Below, one piece after another: positions 18,476-27,674 of a DNA stretch of 64,000 nt. Positions within the stretch are counted from its first letter, which is position 1; the number at the start of each line of letters is the position of its first letter. A model generated the notes under the pieces. That model saw nothing but the letters and a program-made list of their open reading frames with translations. It did no database searches and had not been told where the DNA came from. The translations under genes and the position numbers were made by a program. The DNA is from Bog-756 sp963778165 (GTDB lineage: Bacteria > Actinomycetota > Acidimicrobiia > Acidimicrobiales > RAAP-2): NCBI GenBank assembly GCA_963778165.1, contig CAVZTE010000007.1:1-64000 (forward strand), read 5' to 3'.

Positions 18476-19667
18476 CGACAAACGGGTCGCCGTGCTGGGT
18501 GCGGGCATGCACCCCTGGGGCAAGTGGGGCCGCAACTTCGTCGAGTACGGGTTGGCTGCGGCCGGGGACGCCCTGGCTGAGGCCGGACTCCCCTGGACCG
18601 ACATCCAGTACGTGGCCGGCGCCGACACCATCCGCAACGGCTACCCCGGGTTCATCGCCGGCGCCACCTTCGCCCAGGCCCTGGGCTGGACCGGGGCCCG
18701 GGTCTCCTCGGCCTACGCCGCCTGCGCCTCGGGCGCCCAGGCCATCAACAACGCCCGCGCCCAGATACTGGCCGGGCTGTGCGACGTGGCCCTGGTGGTC
18801 GGGGCCGACACCACGCCCAAAGGCTTCTTCAAGCCGGTGGGGGGCGATCGCAAAGACGACCCGGACTGGCTCCGGTTCCACCTCATCGGGGCCACCAATC
18901 CCACCTACTTCGCCCTGTACGCCCGCCGGCGCATGGAGCTGTTCGGCGCCACCGAAGCCGACTTCGCCGCCGTCAAGGTCAAGAACGCCCAAGCCGGACT
19001 GGAGAACCCCAACGCCCGCTACCGCAAGGCGGTGACCGCCGACGAGGTACTGGCCTCGCCCATGGTGGCCGACCCCCTGCGCCTGCTGGAGATCTGCGCC
19101 ACCTCCGACGGCGGCGCGGCCCTGGTCCTGACCAGCATGGAGTTCGCCCGCCGGCACGCCGGCACCGACGATCTGGTCACCATCGATGCCGTCTCCACCG
19201 TCACCCCCACCTTCCCCCAGACCGTCCTCGACATGCCCGGCATCACCACCGACTCCGCGGCCACGTCCGACCATGTGGGGCCGGGCTTCAAACAGTCCGT
19301 GGCCATGGCGGCCTACGAGGAGGCCGGCATCGGCCCCGAGGACGTCAACCTGGCCGAGGTCTACGACCTGTCCTCCGCTCTGGAGCTCGACTGGTATGAG
19401 GACATCCTGCTGTGCAAGGAGGGTGAGGCCGAGCGACTGCTGCGCGACGGTGACACCACCATCGGGGGCCGGGTGCCGGTCAACCCCAGCGGCGGGCTGT
19501 CGTGCTTCGGCGAGGCCATCCCGGCCCAGGCCATCGCCCAGGTCTGCGAGCTGGTGTGGCAGCTACGGGGCCAGGCCACCGGCCGCCAGGTCGAAGGGGC
19601 CCGGGTCGGGATCACCGCCAATCAGGGCCTGTTCGGCCACGGGTCGTCGGTCATCGTCTCGCGGTAA
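18468..19667 (+). CDS. thiolase-superfamily enzyme (lipid-transfer/Ltp-like)
   Basis: A 399-residue thiolase fold of the SCP2-thiolase/Ltp branch. It has AYAACASGAQA with Cys86 where thiolases carry the acyl-accepting cysteine, then CATSDGGAALVL, DLSSALELDWYEDI and the late NPSGGLSCFGEAIPAQA and GHGSSVIV. With the overlapping DUF35 gene it fits either a beta-ketothiolase or a retro-aldolase acting on a side-chain CoA thioester. The presence of Cys86 favours thiolysis; known Ltp2-type aldolases rely on tyrosines. It ends in front of a hairpin shared with the convergent MDR gene. Confidence 0.85.
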   Translation: MPDDKRVAVLGAGMHPWGKWGRNFVEYGLAAAGDALAEAGLPWTDIQYVAGADTIRNGYPGFIAGATFAQALGWTGARVSSAYAACASGAQAINNARAQILAGLCDVALVVGADTTPKGFFKPVGGDRKDDPDWLRFHLIGATNPTYFALYARRRMELFGATEADFAAVKVKNAQAGLENPNARYRKAVTADEVLASPMVADPLRLLEICATSDGGAALVLTSMEFARRHAGTDDLVTIDAVSTVTPTFPQTVLDMPGITTDSAATSDHVGPGFKQSVAMAAYEEAGIGPEDVNLAEVYDLSSALELDWYEDILLCKEGEAERLLRDGDTTIGGRVPVNPSGGLSCFGEAIPAQAIAQVCELVWQLRGQATGRQVEGARVGITANQGLFGHGSSVIVSR

Positions 19668-19674
19668 TTGCACC

Positions 19675-19701
19675 GACCCGGTAGGCACCGGGGTCCGGGT
19701 C
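19675..19701. terminator. hairpin between convergent genes
   Basis: GACCCGG (19675-19681) pairs perfectly with CCGGGTC (19695-19701) across a 13-nt loop. It lies 8 nt after the thiolase stop and 11 nt beyond the convergent oxidoreductase stop. There is no T-tract, as is usual in high-GC actinobacteria. Confidence 0.45.
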
Positions 19702-19711
19702 CCGCCGGATG

Positions 19712-20656
19712 TCAGTCGGCCAGCAGCACGACCTTGCCCAGCTTTCCGCCGGCGGCGAAGCGGTCGTAGGCCTCGACCGCCCGGCTCATGGGGAAGGTCC
19801 CGACCACCGGCACGGTGACCGTCCCCTGGGCCAGCAGGCCGACCACGTGCTCGTGAACGGCCTCGGCCACCAGAGCCTTCTCTGCCACCGTCCGCGACCG
19901 CAGGGTAGACCCGGTGATGGTGGCCCGCCGCCCCATCACCGCCAGCAGGTTCACTTCGACCTTGGCCCCGGCGCCCACGCCGATCACCACCACCCGCCCT
20001 CCCATGGCCAGCACCGGGAGCACCGCGGCCACCCCCGGCCCGCCCACCAGCTCCAGTGAGACGTCGTAGGGACCGTGGTCGGCCACCGCGGCAGGCTCGA
20101 TGACCTCGTCGGCGCCGAGGGCCGCCACCTCCTTCCACCGCTCGGTGGACCGGACCGACGCCACCACGTGGGCCCCAGCGGTATGGGCCAGTTGCACGGC
20201 GGCGCTGCCCACCCCGCCGGCCGCCCCCGAGATCAGCACCCGCTCACCGGCCAGCAGGCCGGCCTGGGTGAACAGGGCGTCGTAGGCGGTGCAGAACACC
20301 TCGGGGAACCCGCCGGCCTGGTCCCAGGGGATCCCCTCGGGCACGATCATGGCCGTGGCCTCGGGGATGACCGCCAACTCGGCCTGGGCCCCGCCCCCGG
20401 TAATGGACATGACCCGGTCGCCCACCGCCACCCGACTGGTCCCGAGCCCGACTCCCACCACTTCACCGGCCAACTCCATGCCCGGTATGTCCGGTGGGTA
20501 GCCCGGAGGTGCCGGGTACAGGCCCCGCCGCTGCATGAGGTCGGCGGCGTTGAGGCCGGCCGCGGCCACCGACACCAGAATCTGGCCGAACCCCGGATCG
20601 GGATCGGGATGGTGGCGCCACTCCAGGGCCTCGCCGACGATGGTGACCGCTTGCAT
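19712..20656 (-). CDS. zinc-independent quinone oxidoreductase (MDR superfamily)
   Basis: A 314-residue NADPH-dependent reductase of the QOR/PIG3 type: GroES-like domain (GLNAADLMQRRGLYP, PGMELAGEVV, VGDRVMSI), then a Rossmann fold with SGAAGGVGSAAVQLA and the adenine-ribose region VVASVRSTERW. The structural and catalytic zinc ligands of alcohol dehydrogenases are absent. I chose ATG 20656 because the conserved N-terminus MQAVTIVG starts there; the longer open frame upstream is antisense to the CHAD gene. It is convergent with the thiolase cluster, so its link to that pathway is uncertain. Confidence 0.85.
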   Translation of the reverse strand: MQAVTIVGEALEWRHHPDPDPGFGQILVSVAAAGLNAADLMQRRGLYPAPPGYPPDIPGMELAGEVVGVGLGTSRVAVGDRVMSITGGGAQAELAVIPEATAMIVPEGIPWDQAGGFPEVFCTAYDALFTQAGLLAGERVLISGAAGGVGSAAVQLAHTAGAHVVASVRSTERWKEVAALGADEVIEPAAVADHGPYDVSLELVGGPGVAAVLPVLAMGGRVVVIGVGAGAKVEVNLLAVMGRRATITGSTLRSRTVAEKALVAEAVHEHVVGLLAQGTVTVPVVGTFPMSRAVEAYDRFAAGGKLGKVVLLAD

Positions 20657-20759
20657 GGGGCCAAGGGTAGACCCCGATAACACGTCCGGCCCCGTTGACC
20701 CCGTACAGTGATTGGGTGATGATCCGGCACTGGTGGGCCACCCCCACAGGGCACCGGGC

Positions 20760-21821
20760 ATGAGCGCCGGGCTGGCGGAACAGGGCGGCCGCGCCGTGCC
20801 GGAGGCCCAGATCCGCCTCCGCCAGGTCACCGACGAGGATGACGGCAACCGCCTGGCCGAGCCCTCGGCCGGCATGGTGCTCCACCGGGTCCTGGCCGGA
20901 GCGGCCCGCACCTTCTTGTTGAACGACATGGGCGACGAGCTGGTCGACGAGAAGAAGCGGTGCGAGACGGTGGGGGCGCTCAACGTCCTGATGCAGTCGC
21001 GACCGGTGTGGGCCCAGTCGGCGGCCAGCGAGCTCGACGGCTCCCAGCGCGCCGTGACCCAGACCGAGCGGATCCACCAGAGCCGGGTGGCCATGCGCAG
21101 GATCCGCTCCAACCTGCGCACCTTCCGGTTGGTGCTGGACCCCACCTGGGGCACGTCGCTGCGAGCCGAATTGGCCTGGTACGGCGAGTGCCTGGGTCAG
21201 GCCCGGGACCTCAACATCATCCGGGAGCTCATCAACGACAAGGGCCCCGGGGTCATCACGCCCGAGCAGGTGGCCCGACTCGATCAGATACTCACCGTGC
21301 GGATGGCCGAGGCCCTGGACGACATCGGCGCCCAGCGGGGGGGTGCGCGCCGCTTCCAGCTGACCGAGCAGATGATGGTGCTATGGGACGGCCCGGCCTT
21401 CAAGTCCAAGGCCGCCCGGCCGGCCGGCGAGGTGCTCCCCCGGATGCTCCACCGGGCCTGGCACGACGTGCGGGGAGCCACCCGGGCAGCCCGCAAGGAT
21501 CCCAGCGACGCCAACCTGCACAAGCTCCGGATCCGGATGAAGGACCTCCGCTACGGCTGCAACACCGTGGCCCTGGTGGAGGGGGGCCCGGCCCGCAAGA
21601 CGGCCAAGGCCGCCGAAGCCCTGCAGGTCAAGTTGGGCGACCTGCACGACGCCGTCTTCTCCATCGAGTGGCTGCGGGCCCTGGCCCTCGAGCACCTGGA
21701 CCTGGCCGAGCCCATCCGGGAGCTGGTGCTCCTCCAGCTCGACGCCGCCATCCTGGCCCGCAAGGGCTGGAAGCGCGAAGTCAAAGAGGTCGAGCGGCGC
21801 TGGCGGGAGTGGCAGGGCTGA
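20760..21821 (+). CDS. CHAD-domain protein (polyphosphate-binding)
   Basis: A 353-residue all-helical protein with the two CHAD halves: IHQSRVAMRRIRSNLRTFR in the first and LHKLRIRMKDLRYG in the second. The conserved His, Arg and Lys residues line a basic channel that binds inorganic polyphosphate. No CYTH/triphosphatase domain is fused. ATG at 20760 is preferred over 20712 because the earlier codons overlap the divergent MDR promoter and look random. It is convergent, with a 1-nt gap, to the polyphosphate glucokinase gene, a functional match. Confidence 0.85.
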   Translation: MSAGLAEQGGRAVPEAQIRLRQVTDEDDGNRLAEPSAGMVLHRVLAGAARTFLLNDMGDELVDEKKRCETVGALNVLMQSRPVWAQSAASELDGSQRAVTQTERIHQSRVAMRRIRSNLRTFRLVLDPTWGTSLRAELAWYGECLGQARDLNIIRELINDKGPGVITPEQVARLDQILTVRMAEALDDIGAQRGGARRFQLTEQMMVLWDGPAFKSKAARPAGEVLPRMLHRAWHDVRGATRAARKDPSDANLHKLRIRMKDLRYGCNTVALVEGGPARKTAKAAEALQVKLGDLHDAVFSIEWLRALALEHLDLAEPIRELVLLQLDAAILARKGWKREVKEVERRWREWQG

Positions 21822-21822
21822 G

Positions 21823-22681
21823 TCAGCCCGGGACCTTGTTCACCCCCACGTGGTCCTGCTCCCAGAGCTTGATGCCTCCGAGGATGCCGGCGGTGTTGTC
21901 CACGATGGTCACGTCATCGTCCAGCTGGTGACGGGTCACCCGCCGCGAGTTCCCACCCCCGATATAGAGGTGATCGAAGAACATCAGGGCCCGCAGGTTG
22001 ACGATGGCCTTGTGGACCCGCTTGTTCCAACGCTCCTCGCCGATCTCCTTGCGGGTGGCCTCACCCAGCTGGTCGTTGTAGGTCTCGCCCTTCCGGAACG
22101 GCTGGTGGGCGATCTCCAGGTGGGGCATCATCTTGCCCTCGTAGAACACCCCGGTCCCGAATCCGGTGCCCAGGGTGATGGTCAGCTCCAGCCCCTTCCC
22201 GCTGACCACCGCGGCCCCCTGGATGTCGGCGTCGTTGGCCACCTTGGTCGGGAGGTGGAACACCCCGCTGAGGGCGGTGGCCAGGTCGAAGGTCGTTCCA
22301 CTGGGCGGCCAACTCGGGATCGACCGAACTGCCGGGGCCCCCTTTGCACGAGAAGTGGGGAGCGGACAGGACCTTGCCGTTCCGGACCATGCCCGGAAAG
22401 CCCACCGAGGCCCGCTCGGCCGCCGGCAGTGGTGCCACCAGCCGGGTCAGGTCGGTCACCAGCTTGTCGGGAGGCAGCGGGTAGGTGGTCGGGATCCGGA
22501 CCCGGTCGGCCACCATGCGCCCGTCGGCATCGAGGACCGAGGCCTTCAGCCCGGTGCCACCGATGTCCACCGCCAAGGTGAACGGATGCCGGGGATCCCC
22601 ACCCGACTGGGCCGCGGCACCCGGGGAGGTCTGCAGGCCATCGGGGGCGGCATGGTCGTCGGCGGGGGTGTGGTCGCTCAT
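21823..22681 (-). CDS. ppgK: polyphosphate glucokinase (ROK family), one frame break
   Basis: PPGK phosphorylates glucose using polyphosphate or ATP. The N-terminal phosphate motif is FTLAVDIGGTGLKASVLD, and SVGFPGMVRNGKV follows. The second frame continues with the catalytic NDAD (VANDADIQGAA) and LGTGFGTGVFYEGK, then HPLEIAHQPF-like and IYIGGGNS-like elements (HLEIAHQPF, LYIGGGNSR). Near 22293 the bases GACCTTCGAC should be GACTTCGAC for the frame to stay open, so one extra C separates the halves. Given similar breaks elsewhere I think it is a read error, but a true null allele is possible. It pairs with the convergent CHAD gene. Confidence 0.85.
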
Positions 22682-22812
22682 GCCACCACGCTAGACATCG
22701 CGGGGCCCGGCTCGTCACCACTGGGCACCGGCCGGAGCCGGCCGGCGTCGGGATCGGTTGGCGGTGGCCCACGCTCGCACCGGTCGATCCATTACCGGTA
22801 GCGTCGGGGCCC

Positions 22813-24225
22813 GTGACCGATGGGCCCTGGTTCGGAGACGCCTGCTCGCTGGTCGAGGCCTTCCGGGCCGGCACCCTCAGCCCACTCGAGGCGCTCGACG
22901 CCACCCTGGCCGCCATCGACGGTTCCGGGCTGAACGCCTTCTCCCACCTCGACACCGATACCGCCCGGGCCGCGGCGGCCGCCGCCGACGTCTCGCTGCC
23001 CTTCGGGGGGGTGCCCGTCGGCATCAAGGAGCTGGAGACAGTCGACGGCTGGCCGTACACCGAGGCCTCCCTGGTGTTCAAGGACCGGGTGGCCGACCAC
23101 GACTCCACCCAGGTCACCCGACTGCGAGCTGCCGGGGCGGTGTTGGCCGCCCAGACCACCGCCTCCGAGTTCGGCGGGGTCAACTGCACCTCCACCAAGC
23201 TCCACGGCACCACCGGCAACCCTTGGGACCCCGAGCGGACCCCGGGCGGATCGTCGGGAGGGACGGCCGCGGCCGTGGCCGGAGGACTGCTGCCCATCGC
23301 CAGCGGCGGTGACGGGGGCGGCTCCATCCGCATCCCGGCCGGGTTCACCGGCCTGTTCGGGCTCAAGTCGACCTACGGCCGGATCCCCAGGGGACCCCAC
23401 ACCCTCCAACCGCCGCTCACCGTGGTGGTCGGCTGCCTGTCCCGCTCGGTGCGGGACACCGCCCGCTGGTTCGACACCTGCAACGGATTCGACCACCGCG
23501 ACACCCTGAGCCTGCCCCGGGTGGAGGGATGGGAGGCCGGCCTGGACTCCTTCGACCTGAGCGGTAAGCGGGCCGTGGTCTCCATCGACCTGGGGGCGGC
23601 CATCGTGGAGCCCCGGATGGCGGCTCTGCTGGTGGGTGTGGCCGAGGACTTGATCCGTCGGGCCCGCCTCACCCGGGTCGACGTGGTGGTCGACCTGCCC
23701 CAGGGCGGCCTGGAGTGGGCCATGTCCAACCTGGTCGGTCTGGCCGGCACCCTGGGCGACCGCTATCCGGCCTGCACGGACGACCTCACCCCCGAAATCC
23801 AGCTGGGCATGAACCTGGCCACCTACAACCTCAACGTGCAGACCGCCGGATCCACCGAGATGTTCCGGATCGACGTCAACGAACGGATGGCCGACATCTT
23901 CGACCACACCGACTTCATCTTCTGTGCCACCAACCCCGACACCGCCTTCGCCGCCACCGGGCCCATGCCCACGACGGTCGGTGACGTGGACCTCATCGCC
24001 GAGCACGGTTTCAACAAGGCCATCGGGAACAACGGGGCCCTGACCATCCCGGCGAACCTGACCGGTAATCCTGCGGTGTCCATTCCGGCCGGGCTCATCG
24101 ACGGGATGCCGGTGGGACTCCAGGTCATCGGCCGCCACCACCAGGAGCAGCTGCTGTTGGACCTGGCCCGCCTGGCCGAGCGCGAACGTCCCTGGCCGCT
24201 GGTGGCACCCGGTGCACCGACGTGA
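22813..24225 (+). CDS. amidase-signature-family amidase
   Basis: A 470-residue hydrolase with the complete Ser-cisSer-Lys triad: Lys72 (GIKELE), Ser147 (PGGSSGG) and nucleophile Ser171 (GDGGGSIRIPA). It cleaves amide bonds, and related proteins act on small aryl amides or on glutaminyl-tRNA. No gatB or gatC is adjacent and the C-terminus is of the free-standing type, so a catabolic amidase is more likely than GatA. It starts at a GTG and its TGA overlaps the GTG of the LLM oxidoreductase gene, so the two are coupled. Confidence 0.88.
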   Translation: MTDGPWFGDACSLVEAFRAGTLSPLEALDATLAAIDGSGLNAFSHLDTDTARAAAAAADVSLPFGGVPVGIKELETVDGWPYTEASLVFKDRVADHDSTQVTRLRAAGAVLAAQTTASEFGGVNCTSTKLHGTTGNPWDPERTPGGSSGGTAAAVAGGLLPIASGGDGGGSIRIPAGFTGLFGLKSTYGRIPRGPHTLQPPLTVVVGCLSRSVRDTARWFDTCNGFDHRDTLSLPRVEGWEAGLDSFDLSGKRAVVSIDLGAAIVEPRMAALLVGVAEDLIRRARLTRVDVVVDLPQGGLEWAMSNLVGLAGTLGDRYPACTDDLTPEIQLGMNLATYNLNVQTAGSTEMFRIDVNERMADIFDHTDFIFCATNPDTAFAATGPMPTTVGDVDLIAEHGFNKAIGNNGALTIPANLTGNPAVSIPAGLIDGMPVGLQVIGRHHQEQLLLDLARLAERERPWPLVAPGAPT

Positions 24226-25097
24226 AGGTCGACCTGTGGGTGCCGACGGCCAACCCCTTCACCACCCCCGAGCTCCTGGCCCTGATCGGAGCCGAAGCCG
24301 AGCAGCGGGGCATCGGGACGGTCTGGGTGGGCGAGCACGTGGTGCTGTTCGAGGAGTACGCCTCGTCGTATCCCTACGCCGCCGACGGGCGGATACCGGC
24401 CCCGGCCGGGTCCGGCCTGCTGGAGCCGCTGTCGACCCTGTCCTTTCTGGCCGCCCACACCACCACGGTGCGCCTGGGCACGGCCATGGTGCTCCTGCCC
24501 CAGCGCAACCCGGTGTACACGGCCAAGGAGGTGTCCACGCTGGACTGGCTGTCGAACGGCCGGGTGGACTTCGGGGTGGGGGTGGGCTGGTTGGAGGAGG
24601 AGTTCAACGCCGTCAACGTCCCCTGGCCCCGACGGGGGAAGCGCACCGACGAGTACCTGGAGGTGCTCCGGGCCCTGTGGTGCAACGATCCCTCCTCCTT
24701 CCACGGCGAGTTCTACCAACTCGACCCGTGCGCCATGTTCCCCAAGCCGGTACAGCTGCCCCATCCTCCGATCCACATCGGCGGGGAGAGTGACGCCGCC
24801 CTGGCCCGGGTGGCCCGGGCCGGCCAGGGCTGGCACACCTTCAACCGGCGGCCCGACCAGCTGGCCGAGCCGCTGGCCAAGCTCGACGGCCTGCTGGCCG
24901 AGCAGGGCCGCAGCCGCCACGACGTGACCATCACGGTGTGCCCGTACTTCCAACCCCTCGACGGGGACATCGCCGGTCACTACGCCGACCAGGGTGTCGA
25001 CGCCGTGGCCGCCCTGTTCCTGGCCTTCAGCCCCGACGACGTGAGGTCCACCCTCGACGCCCTGCAGCCGGTGTTCGACCGGGCCGCGGCGTCCTGA
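24222..25097 (+). CDS. LLM-class (F420- or flavin-dependent) oxidoreductase
   Basis: A 291-residue TIM-barrel protein of the bacterial luciferase-like family. GTVWVGEHVVLFEEY, TTVRLGTAMVLLPQRNPVYT, LDWLSNGRVDFGVGVGWLEEEF (the glycine-rich flavin phosphate region), and PIHIGGESDAALARVAR fit the F420-dependent subgroup common in actinomycetes. GTG at 24222 overlaps the amidase stop, which implies joint use, for example oxidation of the acid or amine released by the amidase. The substrate is unknown. Confidence 0.85.
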   Translation: MKVDLWVPTANPFTTPELLALIGAEAEQRGIGTVWVGEHVVLFEEYASSYPYAADGRIPAPAGSGLLEPLSTLSFLAAHTTTVRLGTAMVLLPQRNPVYTAKEVSTLDWLSNGRVDFGVGVGWLEEEFNAVNVPWPRRGKRTDEYLEVLRALWCNDPSSFHGEFYQLDPCAMFPKPVQLPHPPIHIGGESDAALARVARAGQGWHTFNRRPDQLAEPLAKLDGLLAEQGRSRHDVTITVCPYFQPLDGDIAGHYADQGVDAVAALFLAFSPDDVRSTLDALQPVFDRAAAS

Positions 25098-25109
25098 GCG
25101 TCTGACCGG

Positions 25110-26351
25110 TCAGCCGCGCATCGTTACCGGCAGGCACTCCATCCCGCGAAGCACCACATTGGTCTTGTAGGTCACATCCTCCACCGTCAAGGTCAATGCC
25201 GGCGCCCGTTGGACCAGTGAGGTCAGGGCCACCTGGGTCTCCATGCGGGCCAGCGGTGCGCCCAGGCAGTGGTGGATCCCGAAGCCGAACCCCAGGTGGT
25301 TGTTGGGGGTCCGGGCGATGTCGAACCGTTCGGGATCCTCGAACTGCTCGGGGTCGTGGTTGGCCGAGGCCAGCAGCAGCATGGCGAAGTCGCCGGCCTC
25401 GAACACCACTCCTCCGACCTCGGTGTCCTCGACGAAGGCCCGACCGGTCAGCTGGACCGGGGACACGTAGCGCAGCATCTCCTCCACCCCGCTCCGGGTG
25501 ACCTCGGGGTCGGTCCGGAACCGCTCCCGTTGCCCGGGATGGCGGAGCAGGGCCAGGGCCCCGCCCGAGATCAGATTCACCGTGGTCTCGTGCCCGGCCA
25601 CCAGCAACAGGATGCAGGTCGACAGCAGCTCGGCCTCGCTCAGCACGGTGCCGTCGTCCTCCACCGCCACCAGGCCACTCAGCAGATCGTCACCCGGGTG
25701 CTTCCGGCGATCGGCCAGCAGCTCGAAGAAGTACTGGGAGAACTGGAGAATTCCCTCGGTGCGCGCCGCTATGACCTCTGCCGGCAGGAGGAAGTCGGGG
25801 TCGAGGCCACGGGCCAAGGCGTTCGACCACGATTTGAAGCGCTCCTGGTCCTCGAGGGGCACACCGAGCAGGTCGCAGATGACCCGCACCGGCAAGGGAT
25901 AGGCGAACTCCTCCAGCAGGTCGACCCGGTCGGCCTCCATGGCCGCGTCGAGCAGCTCGTCGACCACCTCGTGGGTACGGGCCCGCAGGGACTCGACCAC
26001 CTTGGGGGTGAAGGCCTTGGACACCAGGCTTCGCAGGCGGGTGTGGTCGGGCGGGTCCCGGAAGAGGAAGGGGCGCATCTCCAGCATGGCCACCGCCATA
26101 GGGTCGTCCTCGGCGACGGGGGAGCGGAACCCCTGGGGCATGCGGTCGACGGCCACGTTGAGGCTGTCCGAGCTGGCCCGCCGGTCGCGCAGGATGGCCA
26201 GGCAGTCAGCGTGCCGGGTCACCACCCAGAAGCCCAGCGGGTTCTTGTGGATGGGGGCCCGCTCCCGCAGATCGGCGTAGAGGGTGAAGGGGTCGCTGGC
26301 CCACCGGGGGTCGTAGGGGTCGAACACCGGGTCCGTATCCGGAAGGGTCAC
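25110..26351 (-). CDS. cytochrome P450
   Basis: A 413-residue soluble class-I P450. It has DPYDPRWASDPF near the start, FLFRDPPDHTRLRSLV in the C-helix area, the oxygen-binding I-helix motif LLVAGHETTVNL, the ExxR pair in VEEMLRY, and the heme loop FGFGIHHCLGAPLARME with Cys362 as iron ligand. GTG at 26351 gives a normal N-terminus; the much longer open frame upstream runs antisense to the amidohydrolase. No ferredoxin gene is adjacent. It is divergent from the amidohydrolase gene across a 126-bp shared promoter region. Confidence 0.92.
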   Translation of the reverse strand: MTLPDTDPVFDPYDPRWASDPFTLYADLRERAPIHKNPLGFWVVTRHADCLAILRDRRASSDSLNVAVDRMPQGFRSPVAEDDPMAVAMLEMRPFLFRDPPDHTRLRSLVSKAFTPKVVESLRARTHEVVDELLDAAMEADRVDLLEEFAYPLPVRVICDLLGVPLEDQERFKSWSNALARGLDPDFLLPAEVIAARTEGILQFSQYFFELLADRRKHPGDDLLSGLVAVEDDGTVLSEAELLSTCILLLVAGHETTVNLISGGALALLRHPGQRERFRTDPEVTRSGVEEMLRYVSPVQLTGRAFVEDTEVGGVVFEAGDFAMLLLASANHDPEQFEDPERFDIARTPNNHLGFGFGIHHCLGAPLARMETQVALTSLVQRAPALTLTVEDVTYKTNVVLRGMECLPVTMRG

Positions 26352-26477
26352 GATCCCCGATGGTACGACCACGGCGGGCCGGCGGTTCACCGGGGTGGCC
26401 TGGGCCGGGCCGGGCCGGGCGGTCACCCCGGTGGCCGGGGGGCCGGGCTGCCATAATCGAACGGTGCGGAGATCCGT

Positions 26478-27674
26478 ATGACGACCGTCACCCGGGGTGA
26501 CACCCTGCTCCCCGATCCCGAGCCCCGGGACGTCCGCTACACCGTCATCTCGGTCGACGACCACCTGGTCGAGCCGCCCGACATGTTCGAGGGTCGCCTC
26601 CCGGCCCGGCTGGCCGACCAGGCTCCCCGCATCGTCGAGAACTCCCGGGGCCATCAGCTGTGGGAGTTCGACGGCCAGCGCTACTCCCAGGTGGGGATGA
26701 ACGCCGTGGCCGGCCGTCGGCCCGAGTGCGTCACCCTGGAGCCGACCCGGTTCGAGGACATGCGACGGGGCTGCTGGGACATCGACGCCCGCATCGCCGA
26801 CATGGACCTCAACGGCGTATGGGCCTCCCTCAACTTCCCCAGCATGATCACCGGGTTCTCCGGGCGGGTGTTCTCGGCGGCTCAGGACCCGGAGTTGGGG
26901 CTGGCGGTCACCCGGGCGTGGAACGACTGGCTGTTCGAGGCCTGGTGGCAGCCGTACCCCGAACGGATCATCCCCTGCGGCATCACCTATCTGGCCGACG
27001 CCGAACAGGGCGCGGCGGAGATCCGGCGCAACGCCGCCCGGGGCTTCCGCTCGGTCACCCTGCCCGAGCGCCCGCACCGGATCGGGCTTCCCAGCCTCTT
27101 CTCCGGCTTCTGGGAGCCGATCATGGCGGCGTGTGAGGAGACCGACACGGTGGTCTCCCTCCATGTCGGATCGTCGGGGATGCCCGACATGCCTTCCGAC
27201 AGCCCCATGGTGGCCCTGGGTGCCACCCTGTTCGGCCAGATGTCGCTCACCGCCTGCGCCGAGTGGATCTGGTCGGGCCTCCCGGCGCGCTACCCGGGGA
27301 TCAACATCGCCATGAGTGAAGGCGGCATCGGTTGGGTGGCCATGCTGCTGGACCGGCTGGACAACATCGTGGAGCGCTCAGGCTACGGGCGCCAGTACGA
27401 CCCCTCCGGGCTGCTGCCGGCCGAGGTGCTCCAGCGGAATTTCTGGTTCTGCACCATCGACGACCCCTCCACCATCGACACCCGCCACCGGATCGGCATC
27501 GACCACATCATGGTGGAGGTGGACTACCCCCACGGCGACTCGACCTGGCCCGACACCCAGGCCGTCATCGAGCGGTGCTGGGGCCACCTGCCGGTCGACG
27601 ACCTGCGCAAGCTGACCCACGAGAACGCCGCCGCGCTGTACCGGTGGCCCCTCCCCGACACCGTGGTGCCGTGA
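26478..27674 (+). CDS. amidohydrolase-2 family metal-dependent hydrolase/decarboxylase
   Basis: A 398-residue TIM-barrel of the ACMSD-like amidohydrolase group. VISVDDHLVEPPDMF supplies the first metal motif (DxH-type), SLHVGSSG the mid-barrel His, and MVEVDYPHGDSTWPDT the last catalytic Asp. Relatives hydrolyse or decarboxylate aromatic and cyclic acids. ATG at 26478 has GGAG five bases upstream. It is translationally coupled to the class II aldolase-like gene through an overlapping GTGA and is divergent from the P450, suggesting one pathway. Confidence 0.85.
   Translation: MTTVTRGDTLLPDPEPRDVRYTVISVDDHLVEPPDMFEGRLPARLADQAPRIVENSRGHQLWEFDGQRYSQVGMNAVAGRRPECVTLEPTRFEDMRRGCWDIDARIADMDLNGVWASLNFPSMITGFSGRVFSAAQDPELGLAVTRAWNDWLFEAWWQPYPERIIPCGITYLADAEQGAAEIRRNAARGFRSVTLPERPHRIGLPSLFSGFWEPIMAACEETDTVVSLHVGSSGMPDMPSDSPMVALGATLFGQMSLTACAEWIWSGLPARYPGINIAMSEGGIGWVAMLLDRLDNIVERSGYGRQYDPSGLLPAEVLQRNFWFCTIDDPSTIDTRHRIGIDHIMVEVDYPHGDSTWPDTQAVIERCWGHLPVDDLRKLTHENAAALYRWPLPDTVVP

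Noticed and set aside
26352..27164. N-terminal extension of the P450 frame
   Set aside because: It is antisense to the amidohydrolase; the P450 N-terminus is complete from 26351.
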